A stretch of DNA of 64,000 nt, taken from assembly GCF_040712315.1 (NCBI RefSeq), contig NC_134013.1:47577001-47641000 (forward strand). Reading direction: 5' to 3'. Position 1 is the first letter of the stretch. Each line of letters opens with the position of its first letter. Under the pieces are notes generated by a model, which had not been told where the DNA came from, made no database searches, and saw only the letters and a list, made by a program, of their open reading frames with translations. Made by a program: the position numbers and the translations under genes. Below are positions 12,201 through 23,645 of this stretch, in pieces. The stretch is from Castanea sativa (taxonomy: Eukaryota > Streptophyta > Magnoliopsida > Fagales > Fagaceae).

Positions 12201-12830
12201 ATCTTCATGACTCCATGCTACCACATCCAGGTTATCCTTCAAAAAGTTGATAATTTCCTTCTTCGTCTGGAGGTTCAGACTCGTCCCTACCTGGGTCATC
12301 TTTGCTGGATCTCCTTCCACCAATTCAATCATTTCCAGCTATTCCACGATTTCTTGCGTCTTCTCTTTAATTATCCATGTATGGTTTTCCTTTGATGCCA
12401 ATACTACCTGGTAGCATTCTTTCGCCAGCACTTGGTCTTCCCTTATATCCCCGATCCCTCTTTCTGTTGGGAACTTTACTTTTAAACAATACATAGAAGT
12501 GGTTGCTTTCCAACGATTGAGGGTGGGTCTTCCTATGATTACATTGTAGGACGAAGGTGAGTCCACTACCAAGAAGTTGTGTCGACTAGTTACCTAGAGG
12601 GGGTATGAACCAGCCGTGACCATCAGTGTAAATATTCCCCTCGGGTACACCTTGTCTCCGCTAAAACTGACGAAGGGGGATTCGAACGGACGAAGTCTTT
12701 TCAGATCTATCTTTAACTGCTAGAAGACCGAAAGGTAAATAATATTCGCTGAGCTCCTATTGTCTACCAGAATCCTCCTGGTATTGAATCCTTCAATCAT
12801 GAGCATAATGACCAATGGGTCGTCATGGGT
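9240..12830 (-). pseudogene. Gypsy element 1 pol: PR, RT, RNase H, second RNase H, integrase
   Basis: The order is read from high to low coordinates. The protease has VDNRSS near 12800 where its relatives have VDNGSS, followed by [12 protein letters not shown] near 12550. RT spans about 12330-11330, and its catalytic box reads YANDILVKS instead of YxDD. RNase H follows (11304-10985, LRLAVSATEVSAALIRE). The second, archaeal-type RNase H is at about 10800-10480 (NNEAEYEAIL, KSDSQLVIGQ). Integrase covers about 10480-9240, with a zinc-binding N-terminus (CDSCKRYG), GIDIMGPLPQGKKQ and a C-terminal GPYRV-like segment. Many stops and shifts break the frame, so it is inactive. The reaction class is copying element RNA into DNA and inserting it. 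Confidence 0.88.
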
Positions 12831-13099
12831 TGTTTCACTCATTTGGCATCTTCTTCCAAGAACAGGATATCCCTTTCCATTTGTCTTTGCTTCAGGGGTG
12901 GTATCCCATGGACACTATTTACCTGTCTCTGATGTGACTTCGTGAGGGATCTGAATGATCCTCCTATGGACGGTTCTCTTGTGATCATCTTTATTTCCCC
13001 TATTGCGCTCTGTGGACAAAGGGGCATGTGGTCTTTATCCCTCTGAGAAGCTTCATGCTTGTCATTGTTGTCGTCCCTGGACCTGCTAGAATCTCCCTT

Positions 13100-14305
13100 T
13101 TTTTATCAATTTCTGCAACTTTCCTTTTCGTATGAGCTCCTCTATCTACTCCTTCAAGTCTCTGCAGTCCTCTATGTAATGACTGTGATCCTTGTGGAAA
13201 CGATAATATTTCTTCTTGTCACGCATGTTGGGTGACAAGTGTAATGATTGGGGCCATTTGAGGTAGTGCTCATCTTTAATCTACACCAAAATTTGATCAA
13301 CAGGCATAACTAAAGGAGTGAATTTTACCATCCGAGGGGTCTTTTCATCTTTCCATCTATTCCTGTCAATGTTTTGACGATCTTTCCATTCTCTTTTTCA
13401 TCCTCTTCAATCATCCTTCTTTCTTTCCTTCTCCTTGGGCTTTTCTATTCCTTCTATTGCTACTAGGGCGTCCTCAGCATTCATGCACTTCTGAGCCTTT
13501 AGGAGCATTTTTGCCATTGTCCGAGGGGGATTCTTTGCAAGTGATACCATGAACTCCCTAGACTTTAATCTAGCTTTAAAGGTCGTCAGCTGTACTTTGT
13601 CATCTGCTTCGTCCATCTCTAAGGTTTCTCCAATGAAATGCTTCACGTACAACCTCAAGGTTTCTTTTTCTCCTTGTCTAATGGTAAGCAGATGGTCTGC
13701 TAGCCTCTTTGGGCATTGTCCACCGACAAAGTGGTGTAGGAAGGAATTGCCTAGCTACTCGAAGTAATCGATGGACGACGTCAGTAACTTAGTGAACCAT
13801 TCCCTCGCTACTCCTTTGAGAGTGGCGACGAAAGAACGACATAAGATCTTGTTAGGGGCTGCTGAAGACCCAAAGTCGTCTTGAAGGTGTTGAGATGATC
13901 CAAAGGATCTTTCAGTCCGTCAAACGGCTCAAGCTGTGGTAGATGAAACTTTGAGGGCATTGGGCATTCTAGGACTGCCGTAGTGAAGGGTGAATCTGTC
14001 CTCCTGACCATTTGGTCTAGGCTTCGATCTATTTTCTCCTTGATTGCATTCCTCAGCTCGTCCATCTCTTTTCTCATTTCCCTGAGAAGGTCTAAGCTCG
14101 CCCCTTCTGAAGTAATTGGTTGTCGACGATCATCCCTCCTTTGGCTGTCTCCATCATCGTCCCGATTGGTCTTTGATCGATTGTCCTCATGTTGCAGTCA
14201 CAACCTCATCTCTTGGTTCTATCTGGTAAGCACCCCCACACTGGCTGTAAGTGTCTGGATTTGCAAAGCTAGTGCTGCAGGATCTTGGGAAGTGTTGGAC
14301 TCCAT
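13100..14305 (-). pseudogene. Gypsy element 1 gag (broken)
   Basis: The putative start is at 14305 (MESN), matching the gag start of element 3. Recognisable segments include MRKEMDELRNAIKEKIDR, LPQLEPFDGLKDPLDHLNTF and a later FKARLKSREFMVSLAKNP. A knuckle-like segment of the C/H/H/C type lies near 13150-13215. Several frame breaks separate the parts. Gag would form the particle shell around the element RNA. Confidence 0.82.
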
Positions 14306-14381
14306 CTGGACTTGGGAGTTGAATGGAAATACGTTCTCGAACCTAGGTGCGAAAAAGTTGTCCCCATAGATGACGCCAAAC

Positions 14382-14886
14382 TGATGATACTAAAATCATT
14401 AGTCTAAGTGATCGTCCAACAGGAGAGTCGACCAAGATCGTCCAAAGCCCTGCAAGAACGAATGAATAAAGGAAAAAGGATGGAACACTAGTGTGGTGCC
14501 TGCCACAAAGCCTCCGATGGTAAAGTCAAATAATTGAGAGAGAAAAGAGAGGGCTTAATGGATTAGAATTCCGTACCCCCTTAGGTCCTAAGGTGCTTGT
14601 ATATATACACCTGCTTCCTCTCCTAGTCGTTGGAGGTGTTTTAATGGTGGCTACAATGTAGTAGATGTAACGCCTCCGAGAGGTGTTAATGAGAGGATCT
14701 TTGCCTCTCCAACAGTAAGGAGACTTATTGCTGTTGTATAACGCATTGCCATTATTTGTGAATTAATGACTTTTCCTTCGTCCAATGGATATGGCTACAG
14801 ATAGAGATTGATGTGATGGTTCCTTCATCCACTGGCCCCTCTTCTGGATGAGGAGGTTGCTTGAGGGAGTTATGCCTCGTCCATCA
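14382..14886 (-). repeat. 5' LTR of gypsy element 1
   Basis: It pairs with 6457-6982. The inner side (sense strand) runs into TTTGGCGTCATC, a degraded form of the TTTGGCGCCGT sequence that follows the LTR in element 3. Relative to the other LTR it lacks about 20 bases near 14560. Confidence 0.88.
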
Positions 14887-15848
14887 ATTATTATTATTAT
14901 TATTCTTTTACTCATTTTTTTAATAAAATTAAATCTTACAATAAACTATTCAATTTTGCAATCCAATCCATAGAACTTAAGTTTTTTAATGACCACACTG
15001 AAAAATGTTCTTAGGGCCACCACTGAAATCGGTATAGTGCTTACCACTCCAATGCATAAGCCAAAGATTTTAGCATTTTTCTTGCAAAAGGCAAGAGGAA
15101 TATATTTTTGGAGATTAGGTTATGTATACCTTGTTTTTCTAATCTTCTTCTTTGGTTCGTTTTTTACGGCTACAGATGAAGAACCTTTTCCTATAATTTT
15201 GTTGTCATTGTAAAATGGTATGGAATGGTTTGTTACCTTGGCACCCAGCTTGGAATATTATCGGTCCACATCTTTATTTTCTATTTATATGGAGATCACG
15301 GTTCCTAGCTAAGTTTTTAAATAATAATAATAATTAACAAATAAATAGAAGAAGAATACCGAAGGGTTAATAATCTAGTTGAGTAGATGGCTTGACTTGA
15401 CTTAGTCGAGTAAGTGATTATTGTATTAATTCATAAGTTTTTATTGTATTAACAGTTTAAAAATACTATCATTGAATTATAATTTTTTGTTGCTCTTAAT
15501 ATGCATGTTAGATTTCGTGTTAATAAGATGCTAATTACTATCTAATACACAAATTCATGTCTTTATATATCTTTAAAGTTATTAAAAATTATCTTAAAAA
15601 ATTGAAATTTTAATAGAAGATATGAGGAGATAATGCAATCTAACGAATTGATTCATACATATAATATGGACGACATCTTTTATGGATATAATTGGTGTGT
15701 GACTCATTTTGGTGGGTATTTACAATCACTGTGCAACATATGCTCGAATTCTTGCATATTTGAACATATAAAAAACAGTCAAAACAGAATATTACACAAT
15801 CTATGTTACAGATAATATTTGGTGCAATTATCTCTTACGCCAAGAGCA

Positions 15849-15902
15849 TTGAATTTTGAAATTATCAGAGTCTCGTTGAATTTTGAAATTATCAGAGTCT
15901 CG
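15849..15902. repeat. 27-bp perfect tandem duplication
   Basis: Two identical adjacent copies (15849-15875 and 15876-15902) contain AAATTATCAGAGTCTCG. Copy B of the segmental duplication has only one related unit near 27710, so this arose in copy A. Confidence 0.85.
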
Positions 15903-15962
15903 TTGGATTTCTTTTGTATTGTGTCTCAAATCAAAATCTCCTAAATTGTCTAAAATGCTTAT

Positions 15963-17052
15963 AAGCCCAAAAAATAAATAAATAAAGAAAGGAATGTTGA
16001 ATCATCGTATGACCACGTGGAGTAAGTGTTAAAATGGAAGGAAAACACTATGTAGATGTTCGCATAGCTCAAAGTCAAATCCTAGCCAAAACCTGCGCAG
16101 CAGAAGAAGATCAACCACGACCCTTTCAGCCACCCACACGACCACTCCAGTTGTGTTTGCTTGCCAATGTGTAGGAGCCACAAAAACGGGTCCTCTACAT
16201 GTATCCATAACCCAAAACCCAACGTTAAATTATAGAACCTTAGAGCAAAGGAGAGCTTGATGAAAGAATTGTGTTTATGTTGTTTATCATTATGGCAGAC
16301 CAAAAGGGCATAGTCAACTTACTCATCTTTTCTTTTTTTCTTTGTTTTTACACTTGTAACCTACATTTTTAATTCTTTAGTTATTATTATCATTTGATTT
16401 TATTTTATCAGAGTTCTCAATTTGAATAAGTAATCGAATAAAATATCATTTACTTACTTTTTCGTCCACATGTTGTTCTTAATTGGGTCTAAGTTTCAAA
16501 TGTTTATGGTATCTTGTTATTAATTCAATTTTAAATTCAATCTTTGTGAGTTTTTTACCATACCATTTTTTTTTCCTTCTTTTGTTACAGATAAATTTGT
16601 TGGTGAACTAACCCCAAGGCCCCTTGTGTCGAACTTGTACTCTGCCCATTAGAAAGAGGCAAAGGTATCAGCAGAGTTAAGCTTTTAGTGCTCACTTCTT
16701 TCTAACTTAATTCTGACTTTTTGGGTTTTAATTTTTAATGATAAAGAAAAGGAGGAGAGGAAATAAAATACGATGATGACATAAATATAAAGAGTGCTAC
16801 GTGCTAACGCTAATAACATGGAAAGAAATGTGAGCTAGGCGTAGTGACAAAGTGTCAATTTTCGCATTCAACTTTTTCGTAAAATTCTTCTTTTTCCAAA
16901 TTTTCTTATGAGATTTTTCTAAGGCTTTTAAGGTATTAAAGATAACACTTTATCATGTTAAAAACCAAGTTTTCTAAATACCTAAGAGCTCTAAAAAAAT
17001 TTGTATATAAATAGAGGAACCAAAAGGGATCAGTCATTTGCTATCGAAATTG
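15963..17052. other. Intergenic spacer between duplication copy A and element 2
   Basis: No supported gene was found. One open frame of 73 codons on the minus strand (16082-16303) has no recognisable motif. The spacer is AT-rich with T-rich runs. Confidence 0.5.
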
Positions 17053-17178
17053 TGTGCGCCCAAGATGTAGTTATGGGGCCTAAACTCTCTTTGGGCTCAC
17101 AATCTATTTGTATTGTGGGTTTTTGGGTTTCCTACTTTGGGGGTTTCGTGTTCGATCACTCCAATACCCTCGCCTCCT
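17053..17178 (-). repeat. Truncated 3' LTR of gypsy element 2 (U5 end only)
   Basis: It matches 21387-21513 (TGTGCGCCCAAGATGTAG and onward). The match ends near GCCTCCTTC, present in both LTRs, after which RNase H coding sequence begins directly. That position marks the deletion junction. Confidence 0.85.
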
Positions 17179-19760
17179 TCACTCTGGCTGCTCCCTTTTC
17201 GTCCTCTAGAACTCGATCTTCAGCGAGAAAATCGATGATAGGGTCCATCCAGCACTGCCCGGTGATGGTGACCTGTGTAACTTGTGTCTTCGCATTAATA
17301 CTCGGTTCAGCCACTAACTCCACCTTGATCAATCGGGGCACCTCGTTGGCAATCGATGATGCTAATGTGGCTAAGGAGTCGACGTGTCGATTCTGCCCCC
17401 TGGCCACTTGTTCCACCCTAACACTTGAAAAGTTGGCCATGGTCCGTTTCACCAACCGCAAATATTCAATCATCCGGGGATCTTTGGCCTCGAAGCTCCC
17501 TTTTACTTGGTTAACTACTAGGCGGGAATCTGAGTAAACCTCTACCTCCTTAGCTCCCAAATCCGAGACGACCCTTAACCCAGCCAATAGGGCCTCATAC
17601 TCGGCCTCGTTATTAGAGGCTCTAAAGCCTAATCTGAATGAATGTTCCAGCTTTATTCCCTCCGGGGTGATGACCACAATTCCCGCTCTTGCCCCTGCCA
17701 CGTTAGATGCGCCGTCCACGAATACCTTCCACAGATGGACTCCTACAAGGCAAACCATCTTCGTACCCTTCGGTGAAAATTCAAAAATGAAGTCTACGAG
17801 TACTTAACCCTTTACTAAGTTCCTTGGCCTATATCTAATGTCAAAAGAGCCCATCCTGGTCCCCCACTTAGCTATCCTCCCCGTAAAGTTAGATCTCCTC
17901 AACAATGACTGCAAAGGATACTCAGTTAGGACATAGACGGTGTGAGCCTGAAAGTAGTGGGGCAGTTTTCGGGTAGAGTGCACGAGTGCCAGCACCAATT
18001 TCTCAAGTGGCAAATACCTTGTCTCGGCGTCAAAAAATGTTTTGCTTATGTAGTAAATTGGTAGCTGTACACCATAATCCTTCAGCAGCACTGCGCTCGC
18101 GGCATGCTCAAATACCGAGAGGTACATGTACAAATCTTCTCCAGGTTCCGGGGCTGTCAACATTGGCGCTCGTCCAAGATAATCCTTTAGGTCTTGGTTG
18201 GCCTTATCACATTCTTCGTCCCACTGGAACCCCTTCCACTTCCTTAAAAGCTGATAAAATGGTCGGCACCGATCAGCGAACTTGGAAATAAATCAGTTAA
18301 AGGTAGCCAACATACCAGTCAATTTCTGAACCTCTTTTGGATTGCTCGGCAGTTTTAGACGTTTCACGGCTTCAATTTGGTCGGGATTAACTTCGATTCC
18401 CCGTTTGGTGATTAAATAGCCCAGGAACTTGCCAGCCCCTACCCCGAAAGCGCACTTATCGGCATTGAGACGCAGCTGGTGTCGTCGGAGTATTTCAAAC
18501 ACTTCTTTAAGTTCATCAATATGTTGCTCTTCTTGCTTGCTTTTTATAACCATGTCATTGATGTATACCTCAACCGTACTTCCAATCTTATCCCTAAACA
18601 TCCTTGTCATCATTCGTTGATAAGTGGCTCCCGCGTTTTTCAATCCGAACGACATCACGGTATAATGATAATTGGCATCAGGTGTTATGAATGTAGTCTT
18701 TTCCTGATCCTCGGCAGCTAGGGCAATTTGGTAACAACCCTAGAAAGCTTCCAGAAAGCTCATCCTTGGGTGCCCATACGTTGCATCTACCAATTGATCA
18801 ATCTTCGGCATCGGGAACAGATCCTTTAGGCATGCTCGGTTTAAATCAGTAAAGTGGACACAGACCCTTCACTTATCGTTCTTCTTCCTTACTACCACGG
18901 TGTTTGCAAGCCATTCTGGAAAGAACGTTTCTTTTATGGCCCCGGCTTCCTTCAACTTTCCAACATCTTGTTTGACGGCTTTGACATGTTCTTTAGCCGA
19001 TCTCCTCGCCCTCTGCTTCTTATGAGGGTATAAAGGATCCACATTAAGCTTGTGAACTATAAATTCGGGGTCAACCCTGGGCACCTTGTATGGACTCTAA
19101 GCGAATATGTCCACGTTTTGTACAAGAAAAAACAACAACTCCACCTTCTCTTCGTCCTTCAAGTTTGTCCCTATCAGAAAATTCCTTTCACAATCCGGCA
19201 GAATCTTCACTTTCACCAGGTCCTCGGCACAGTTGGCCCCCACTTCCTCTTGGGGTTGTAGTAATTGCTATAAGGGGATTTTCTTGGTAGACTCCCTTTG
19301 CCCGGTTTCTCGGCTGGATTCGGCCATTAAGCACTTTCTAGTTACCTGTTGATTGCCCTTTATCACTGGGATTCCATCCTCGGTGCGGAACTTGACCTTT
19401 ACATGCAGGGTGGAAGGCACGGCCCCCATGTCATGAATCCATGGCCTTCTGAGGATTGTAGTGTACGGTGAAAAAGAAGCGACCACTATGAACATTACAG
19501 TTACCTCCTTACCCTCCATATTGACGGGGAGTGAAATCTACCTTTCTGGAATTAACATATGGCCGTCAAACCCCATTAATGGCGTATCATACGTGGACAA
19601 GTCTTCCTTCTTCAGCCCGAACCCCCTGTACAAGTCGGGGTACATTACATCTGAACGCTTCCCTGATCTACCATTATCCTCTTTACTATGAAACCTCTTA
19701 TGCAGTTTGTGACTACCAAAGCATCGTCGTGCAGCTAAATGGTGCCCTCCATATCATCAT
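17156..19760 (-). pseudogene. Gypsy element 2 pol without integrase
   Basis: From high to low coordinates, a protease-related segment (LRRPWIHDMGAVPSTLHVKV) is near 19440. RT follows at 19084-18293, with PRVDPEFIVHKLNVDP at its start and a catalytic box reading YINDMVIKS instead of YxDD. RNase H (18163-17804) contains YISKTFFDAETRYLPLEKL. The archaeal-type RNase H (17758-17200) contains VDGASNVAGARAGIVVITPEG, ASNNEAEYEALLAGL and SDSRLVVNQVKG. The frame then ends in LTR sequence. Frame breaks lie between the segments, so it is inactive. Confidence 0.86.
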
Positions 19761-19889
19761 CATTGAAAGCAATGGGATGTTTAGTGTACCTCGACTTCTT
19801 CCCAGGAGAATGCTCGCCCGCGCAACTTTCTGCCGGTACCACGACCAATATCCCCCTTGTTCTAGATGCTGGAACACCCTTTGGAACTA

Positions 19890-21340
19890 CATGGATGACT
19901 TATATTACTCCCAAATGGGGTGGGAGAGGATTTCTGCACAACCGATCCGCCTGCCCGGCCTCTTGATTTCTCGTTGCTGCCACAAACTCTTTCAAATGCC
20001 CCGCTTTCACGAACTGTTCCAGATGGTCTTTCAATACCCTGCATTGCTCGGTGGTGTGCCCTTTATCTTTGTGGTATGTACAATACAAATTTTGGTTTCT
20101 TCTCGATGGGTAGTCCTCCATCTTGTTCGGCCACCTAAAGTACGGCTCGTTTTTTATTCGATTGACAATCTTGTGTACCGGTTCCTTGAGGGCTACATTC
20201 ACTTCTCCCATTCCCGGCTCTGGCTCTTGAATCCTCAGATCTTCCCGGGGTCTGGGTTGGAAACCGATATGCCGAGGATGATTTATGACCGGGGCTTTCC
20301 CCTTGCTCTGTAACCGATCATCTTCCAATCGCTTATACTCCGCGATGCGCCTCATCAATTGCCTCATATCCTTGGGAGGCCTTCTCGTCAATGATTCCCT
20401 CAGTCCAGATTCCTCGGGTAACCCCATTCGAAAAGTGCTCGCTGCAATATTTTCATTGCCCCCACTGATCTCGTTATACAGTTCCCAGTATCGGTTAGCA
20501 TAGTTGCAAAGGGTCTCCCCAACCCCTATTTTCATTGACAGTAACGCGTCCACGGGTTACGAAACTCAGCTGCAAGTCATGAATCGTACACCAAATTCCT
20601 AGATCAATTCAGAAAAAATTATGGATTGAGCCTTTCCTTAATCCGTTGAACCATCTCAAAGCAGTGGAGCCGAGGCTCGAAGGGAAGACTTTACACATCA
20701 GGGTGTCATTTTGAGCGTGCAAAGACATCATTTGAATGTAGTGGCTTACATGTTCTACCGGGCTGTCTTTCCATTGTAGGAGTTGAACAGCGGCCGTGTG
20801 AATCTGCTCCACATCGGTGCACTTTCAATATCTCTCAAGAATGGTGATCTAGTAGCTTGGCATAACACCCGGCTCATTGCATCCATGGCCACATTTTGAG
20901 GTCGTCCCTCATCTGGGGAAGTCGAATCACGGTTTGCATACTCCCGTGAACGATCGCGGTGCTGATGAGACCCTGCCGCACGGTGGTTCCCTACACTAGC
21001 CAACCTTTCTCTTCGTTCCTCATGGTCCCTTCTCCGACTTCTTCCCCTTACTTCCAACTCCAAATTGCTCACCATCCCATGTAGACGCTCGAGCTCCTGA
21101 TCCCTCCACTCAAGCTCCTGGTCTCTTCTGTCGAAGTGGTTACGCCCTGAGGCATTAGATACTGTCCGGAGAGTTTGAAACAATCCCTCTCTAAGACCGG
21201 ACTACTCTGCTTCCTCATGCCGCCTATCTTCATGCCTTTTTTGCCTTCTTTCTTGCCATGTAGACCACCGCGATGACCCTCCAAAGCCACTTTCGGCATA
21301 ACATCCGAGCCAACTTCCAAACACTTTCCTGTGCGAGCCT
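19890..21340 (-). pseudogene. Gypsy element 2 gag (broken)
   Basis: The N-terminal part (about 21180-20760) is rich in Arg and Glu (DRRDQELEWRDQELERL). It is followed by a conserved gag core (PSSLGSTALRWFNGL near 20660, and GETLCNYANRYWELYNEI near 20520). A knuckle reading CTYHKDKGHTTEQC lies near 20050-20090. Shifts and stops lie near 20610 and 20760. Gag would package the element RNA. Confidence 0.84.
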
Positions 21341-21386
21341 TGATAGAACTACATCTACGTAGGAGATCCCCACAGACGGTGCCAAT

Positions 21387-21539
21387 TGTGCGCGCCCAAG
21401 ATGTAGCTATTGGGCCTGAACTCTCTTTGGGCTCACAATCTATTTGTAATGTGGGTTTTTAGGTTTCCTACTATAAGGGTTCCGTGTTCGGTCACTCCAA
21501 TACCCTTGCCTCCTTCTCTCTTTCTAGGACCCTTTAGAA

Positions 21540-21580
<41 letters not shown>

Positions 21581-22737
21581 TTTATTTCCTTTAATACTCT
21601 TTCGACTTTTTCCCAGTGTTTACCTCCAAAAGCCAACCCCTGTCTCGAATTATCCTCTCTTATTTATAGCCCAAGGTTAGTGGAAGAGTTATGATTATTT
21701 TCGTGGTGAGTGGGAAAAGAGGTCCAATGCTATTACCCTTAAGTGGGTGTTTAGTTGGGAATGGGAGATGGTGAGAGTGGCATTGGAGTTAGTTCCACCA
21801 CTAAATGGACTACCCGGCAGCGGCACTCCCTAGGCTTTGCAGAGCTCCCGAGGGCTCATCTCCTTAGGAAATTGCCCTCCCCGACCATGTAGGATCTCCC
21901 TTTCACGGTTCACGTCAAAGCTGGCTTCATAGCAGTTCCCGGATTTTGGTTGGGTGCCGAGGACCACCTGGACCATGTTCGTGGACCCGATAGAGCATGT
22001 GTTCGTACATGATGCTTTTGGACTTAAGGCCCAACGAGTTCTGGGCCTTGTACACGTGGCATTATTGTGATGGGTTTCGTGAGTATTGGGCCTACAGAGG
22101 AATAACGTCCTGTACAAAAACTGTAGTGGGTTAAACATAGGACCCATTTCAAGCAGTGGCCTAATCGCAGGAAACAAATCCAACATGGACAATAGATACA
22201 AAGCCTGATCAAGCCTAGTCCCCTTCCTAGCCTACTTTCAAGGTCCTGTCCGAACTTCCGAGGAAAGTCCTAGCCTAGTTCAAAGGTAGTGTCCGAACTA
22301 TCGAAGTAAGTACCAGACAAGATCAACTTCACCAAGAAAGATATCAGAGATTTTCAGATACTTCCACAACAACCCCCGCATAATTAAATGAAGGTCACCT
22401 GCCTAGCATCACAACATTTAATGCAGCGGAATAAGTCTGAACAGTAAAAAAGACCCCAGAATTCTCTATCCATAATGAATAACCAAAAAAAGGAAAGCCC
22501 GATAAGATTAGAAGTTATCTAGGTTGACGCTTGAACAGTAAGAAGAAGCCCTAGAAAGCTCTATTCATGATGAAAAACCAAGAAAGAAGAGTCTGATAAG
22601 ACCAGAAGTTATCTAGATAGACAAGGACAAAAACATAAAAAAGTAGATGACTCATATAAAGCAAGATAGAGAGAAGAAAAGGGAGGGATATAAGAAATAC
22701 TAGGTCTGAAAAACTAAGAGTTTTCTTTTTTAACACA
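21387..22737 (-). repeat. 5' LTR of gypsy element 2, 1351 bp
   Basis: In sense orientation it begins TGTGTT and ends GGGCGCGCACA, and is followed by TTGGCACCGTCTGTGGGGA. A TATA box (sense TATAAATA) lies near 21660-21667, leaving an R-U5 of about 250 bp. It contains a CT microsatellite (21546-21575) and a degenerate 94-bp tandem duplication (22439-22532 and 22533-22626). Confidence 0.85.
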
Positions 22738-23229
22738 ATTGTGTGAGAATGAGATAAATTATGGATTCTTGTTCAAACTTCCCATTGCAGATTGTTATAA
22801 GCCCATAATCATAATTTATTGTATTCTTAGCCAAGTTATTAAGCTCGGTTTAATTTCTTGGTTCCACAAAAAATTTGTCGAATTTCATTCTTCCCTCAAA
22901 GCAACCAAAAGATCAGAAAATTTTTAGGGAAATTTTGAAAAAAAATAATGAGCTCATGTGAAAATAACAAGTATTTAGATACAATCTATCATATAGCGCC
23001 CGTTAGCTGCTATGAAAACTTGCATTTCTATAATGTGCGTTGCAAAAACGTGATGTTTATTTAAAACGGGCGTTTGTAAAAAAAAAAACTAAATAGTACT
23101 ATGTATTTGAAATGCAATTTTTTAGTCATTAAAAACACAAGTTTAGGTGACAAAAACACTTAAACAAATGCACCTATAAAATTGTTGTGGAATAGAGTTT
23201 GAAAAAATAAATGATAATCTTAGAATAAT
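22738..23229. other. Spacer between element 2 and duplication copy B
   Basis: AT-rich DNA with no supported gene. It begins at the outer edge of the element 2 LTR and runs to the point where similarity to copy A starts. Confidence 0.5.
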
Positions 23230-23447
23230 CCTTTTAGGTCAGCAACAAATTGTTTGTTTTTGGCTTTACATTGACATTTTTTCTTCCTTTGTTTGGTGGC
23301 CTTTATTTTTCACTAGGGAATAAATCTCTACGAGAATTTAGGTCAGGCTAGCAATTCCAAGGACATAAATAGACAAGCAGGTGGCCGCGTTTTTTCCAAC
23401 TCATACCCTTTCCACACATCAAAATCACTTTCAAAGCAATCAAGATT

Positions 23448-23587
23448 TACCACCGCACACCCTTGGTGCGATAGTCACTCCATAAGTATAAGTGCTTGTG
23501 GGGTGTGGAGAGCAAAGACTGAGGTTCAAGTCTCCAGGAGGGAGTTTCACACACATATACACTTAGATTATGCTAGAGTAGAAATTT

Positions 23588-23635
<48 letters not shown>

Positions 23636-23645
23636 GAAAAAAAAG
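23448..23645 (+). mobile_element. tRNA-derived SINE with 15-bp target duplication
   Basis: The body is flanked by perfect copies of AAAGCAATCAAGATT (23433-23447 and 23646-23660). Inside, GGTTCAAGTCTCC resembles an RNA polymerase III B box, and a second copy of the same family occurs at 52077-52244. The tail holds a long TA run (23595-23629) and an A-rich end. Copy A has the uninterrupted site at 3547-3561, so this is a clean insertion that followed the duplication. Confidence 0.88.

Larger units (their letters stand above)
6457..14886 (-). mobile_element. Ty3/gypsy retrotransposon 1, Tat lineage, 8.4 kb
   Basis: This is a complete element in minus orientation with two LTRs (6457-6982 and 14382-14886) and a 5-bp target duplication, ATTAT (6452-6456 and 14887-14891), set in a TTA-rich site. 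On the minus strand the order is gag, protease, RT, RNase H, a second archaeal-type RNase H, and integrase. A tandem-repeat tract and an antisense ORF follow near the 3' LTR. The dual RNase H and the antisense ORF are known features of the Tat/Ogre lineage. All reading frames carry stops or shifts, and the LTRs differ at many positions and by an indel of about 20 bp, so insertion is not recent. It sits inside copy A and is absent from copy B. Confidence 0.92.
3338..15962. repeat. Segmental duplication, copy A
   Basis: This segment matches 23230-27795 in the same orientation and order, in blocks such as 3338-3570, 4130-4475, 5066-5240, 5330-5620, 15020-15310 and 15470-15960. By eye the better blocks agree at roughly nine bases in ten. 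Copy A has gained a solo LTR (4483-5065), a microsatellite-rich stretch, a MITE (6214-6380) and a complete gypsy element (6457-14886). Both copies lost collinearity only through such insertions, so this is one ancestral segment of about 3.5 kb duplicated in direct orientation. Confidence 0.85.
17053..22737 (-). mobile_element. Ty3/gypsy retrotransposon 2, internally deleted
   Basis: This is a minus-orientation element with a full 5' LTR on the right (21387-22737) and only about 126 bp of the 3' LTR on the left (17053-17178). The sequence ATTG sits on both outer sides (17049-17052 and 22738-22741), though the exact target duplication is ambiguous by a base. gag, protease, RT, RNase H and an archaeal-type RNase H are recognisable, but integrase is absent. 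One deletion removed integrase, the 3' untranslated region and most of the 3' LTR. The dual RNase H places it in the Tat lineage, but its LTR is unrelated to those of elements 1 and 3. Confidence 0.88.

Noticed and set aside
19531..20313. 260-codon plus-strand frame
   Set aside because: It is the antisense shadow of gag and the gag-pol junction of element 2, and has no intron or motif like the true antisense ORFs of elements 1 and 3.
21830..22201. 123-codon minus-strand frame in the LTR of element 2
   Set aside because: It is entirely inside LTR sequence with no domain, and is typical of long GC-richer LTRs.
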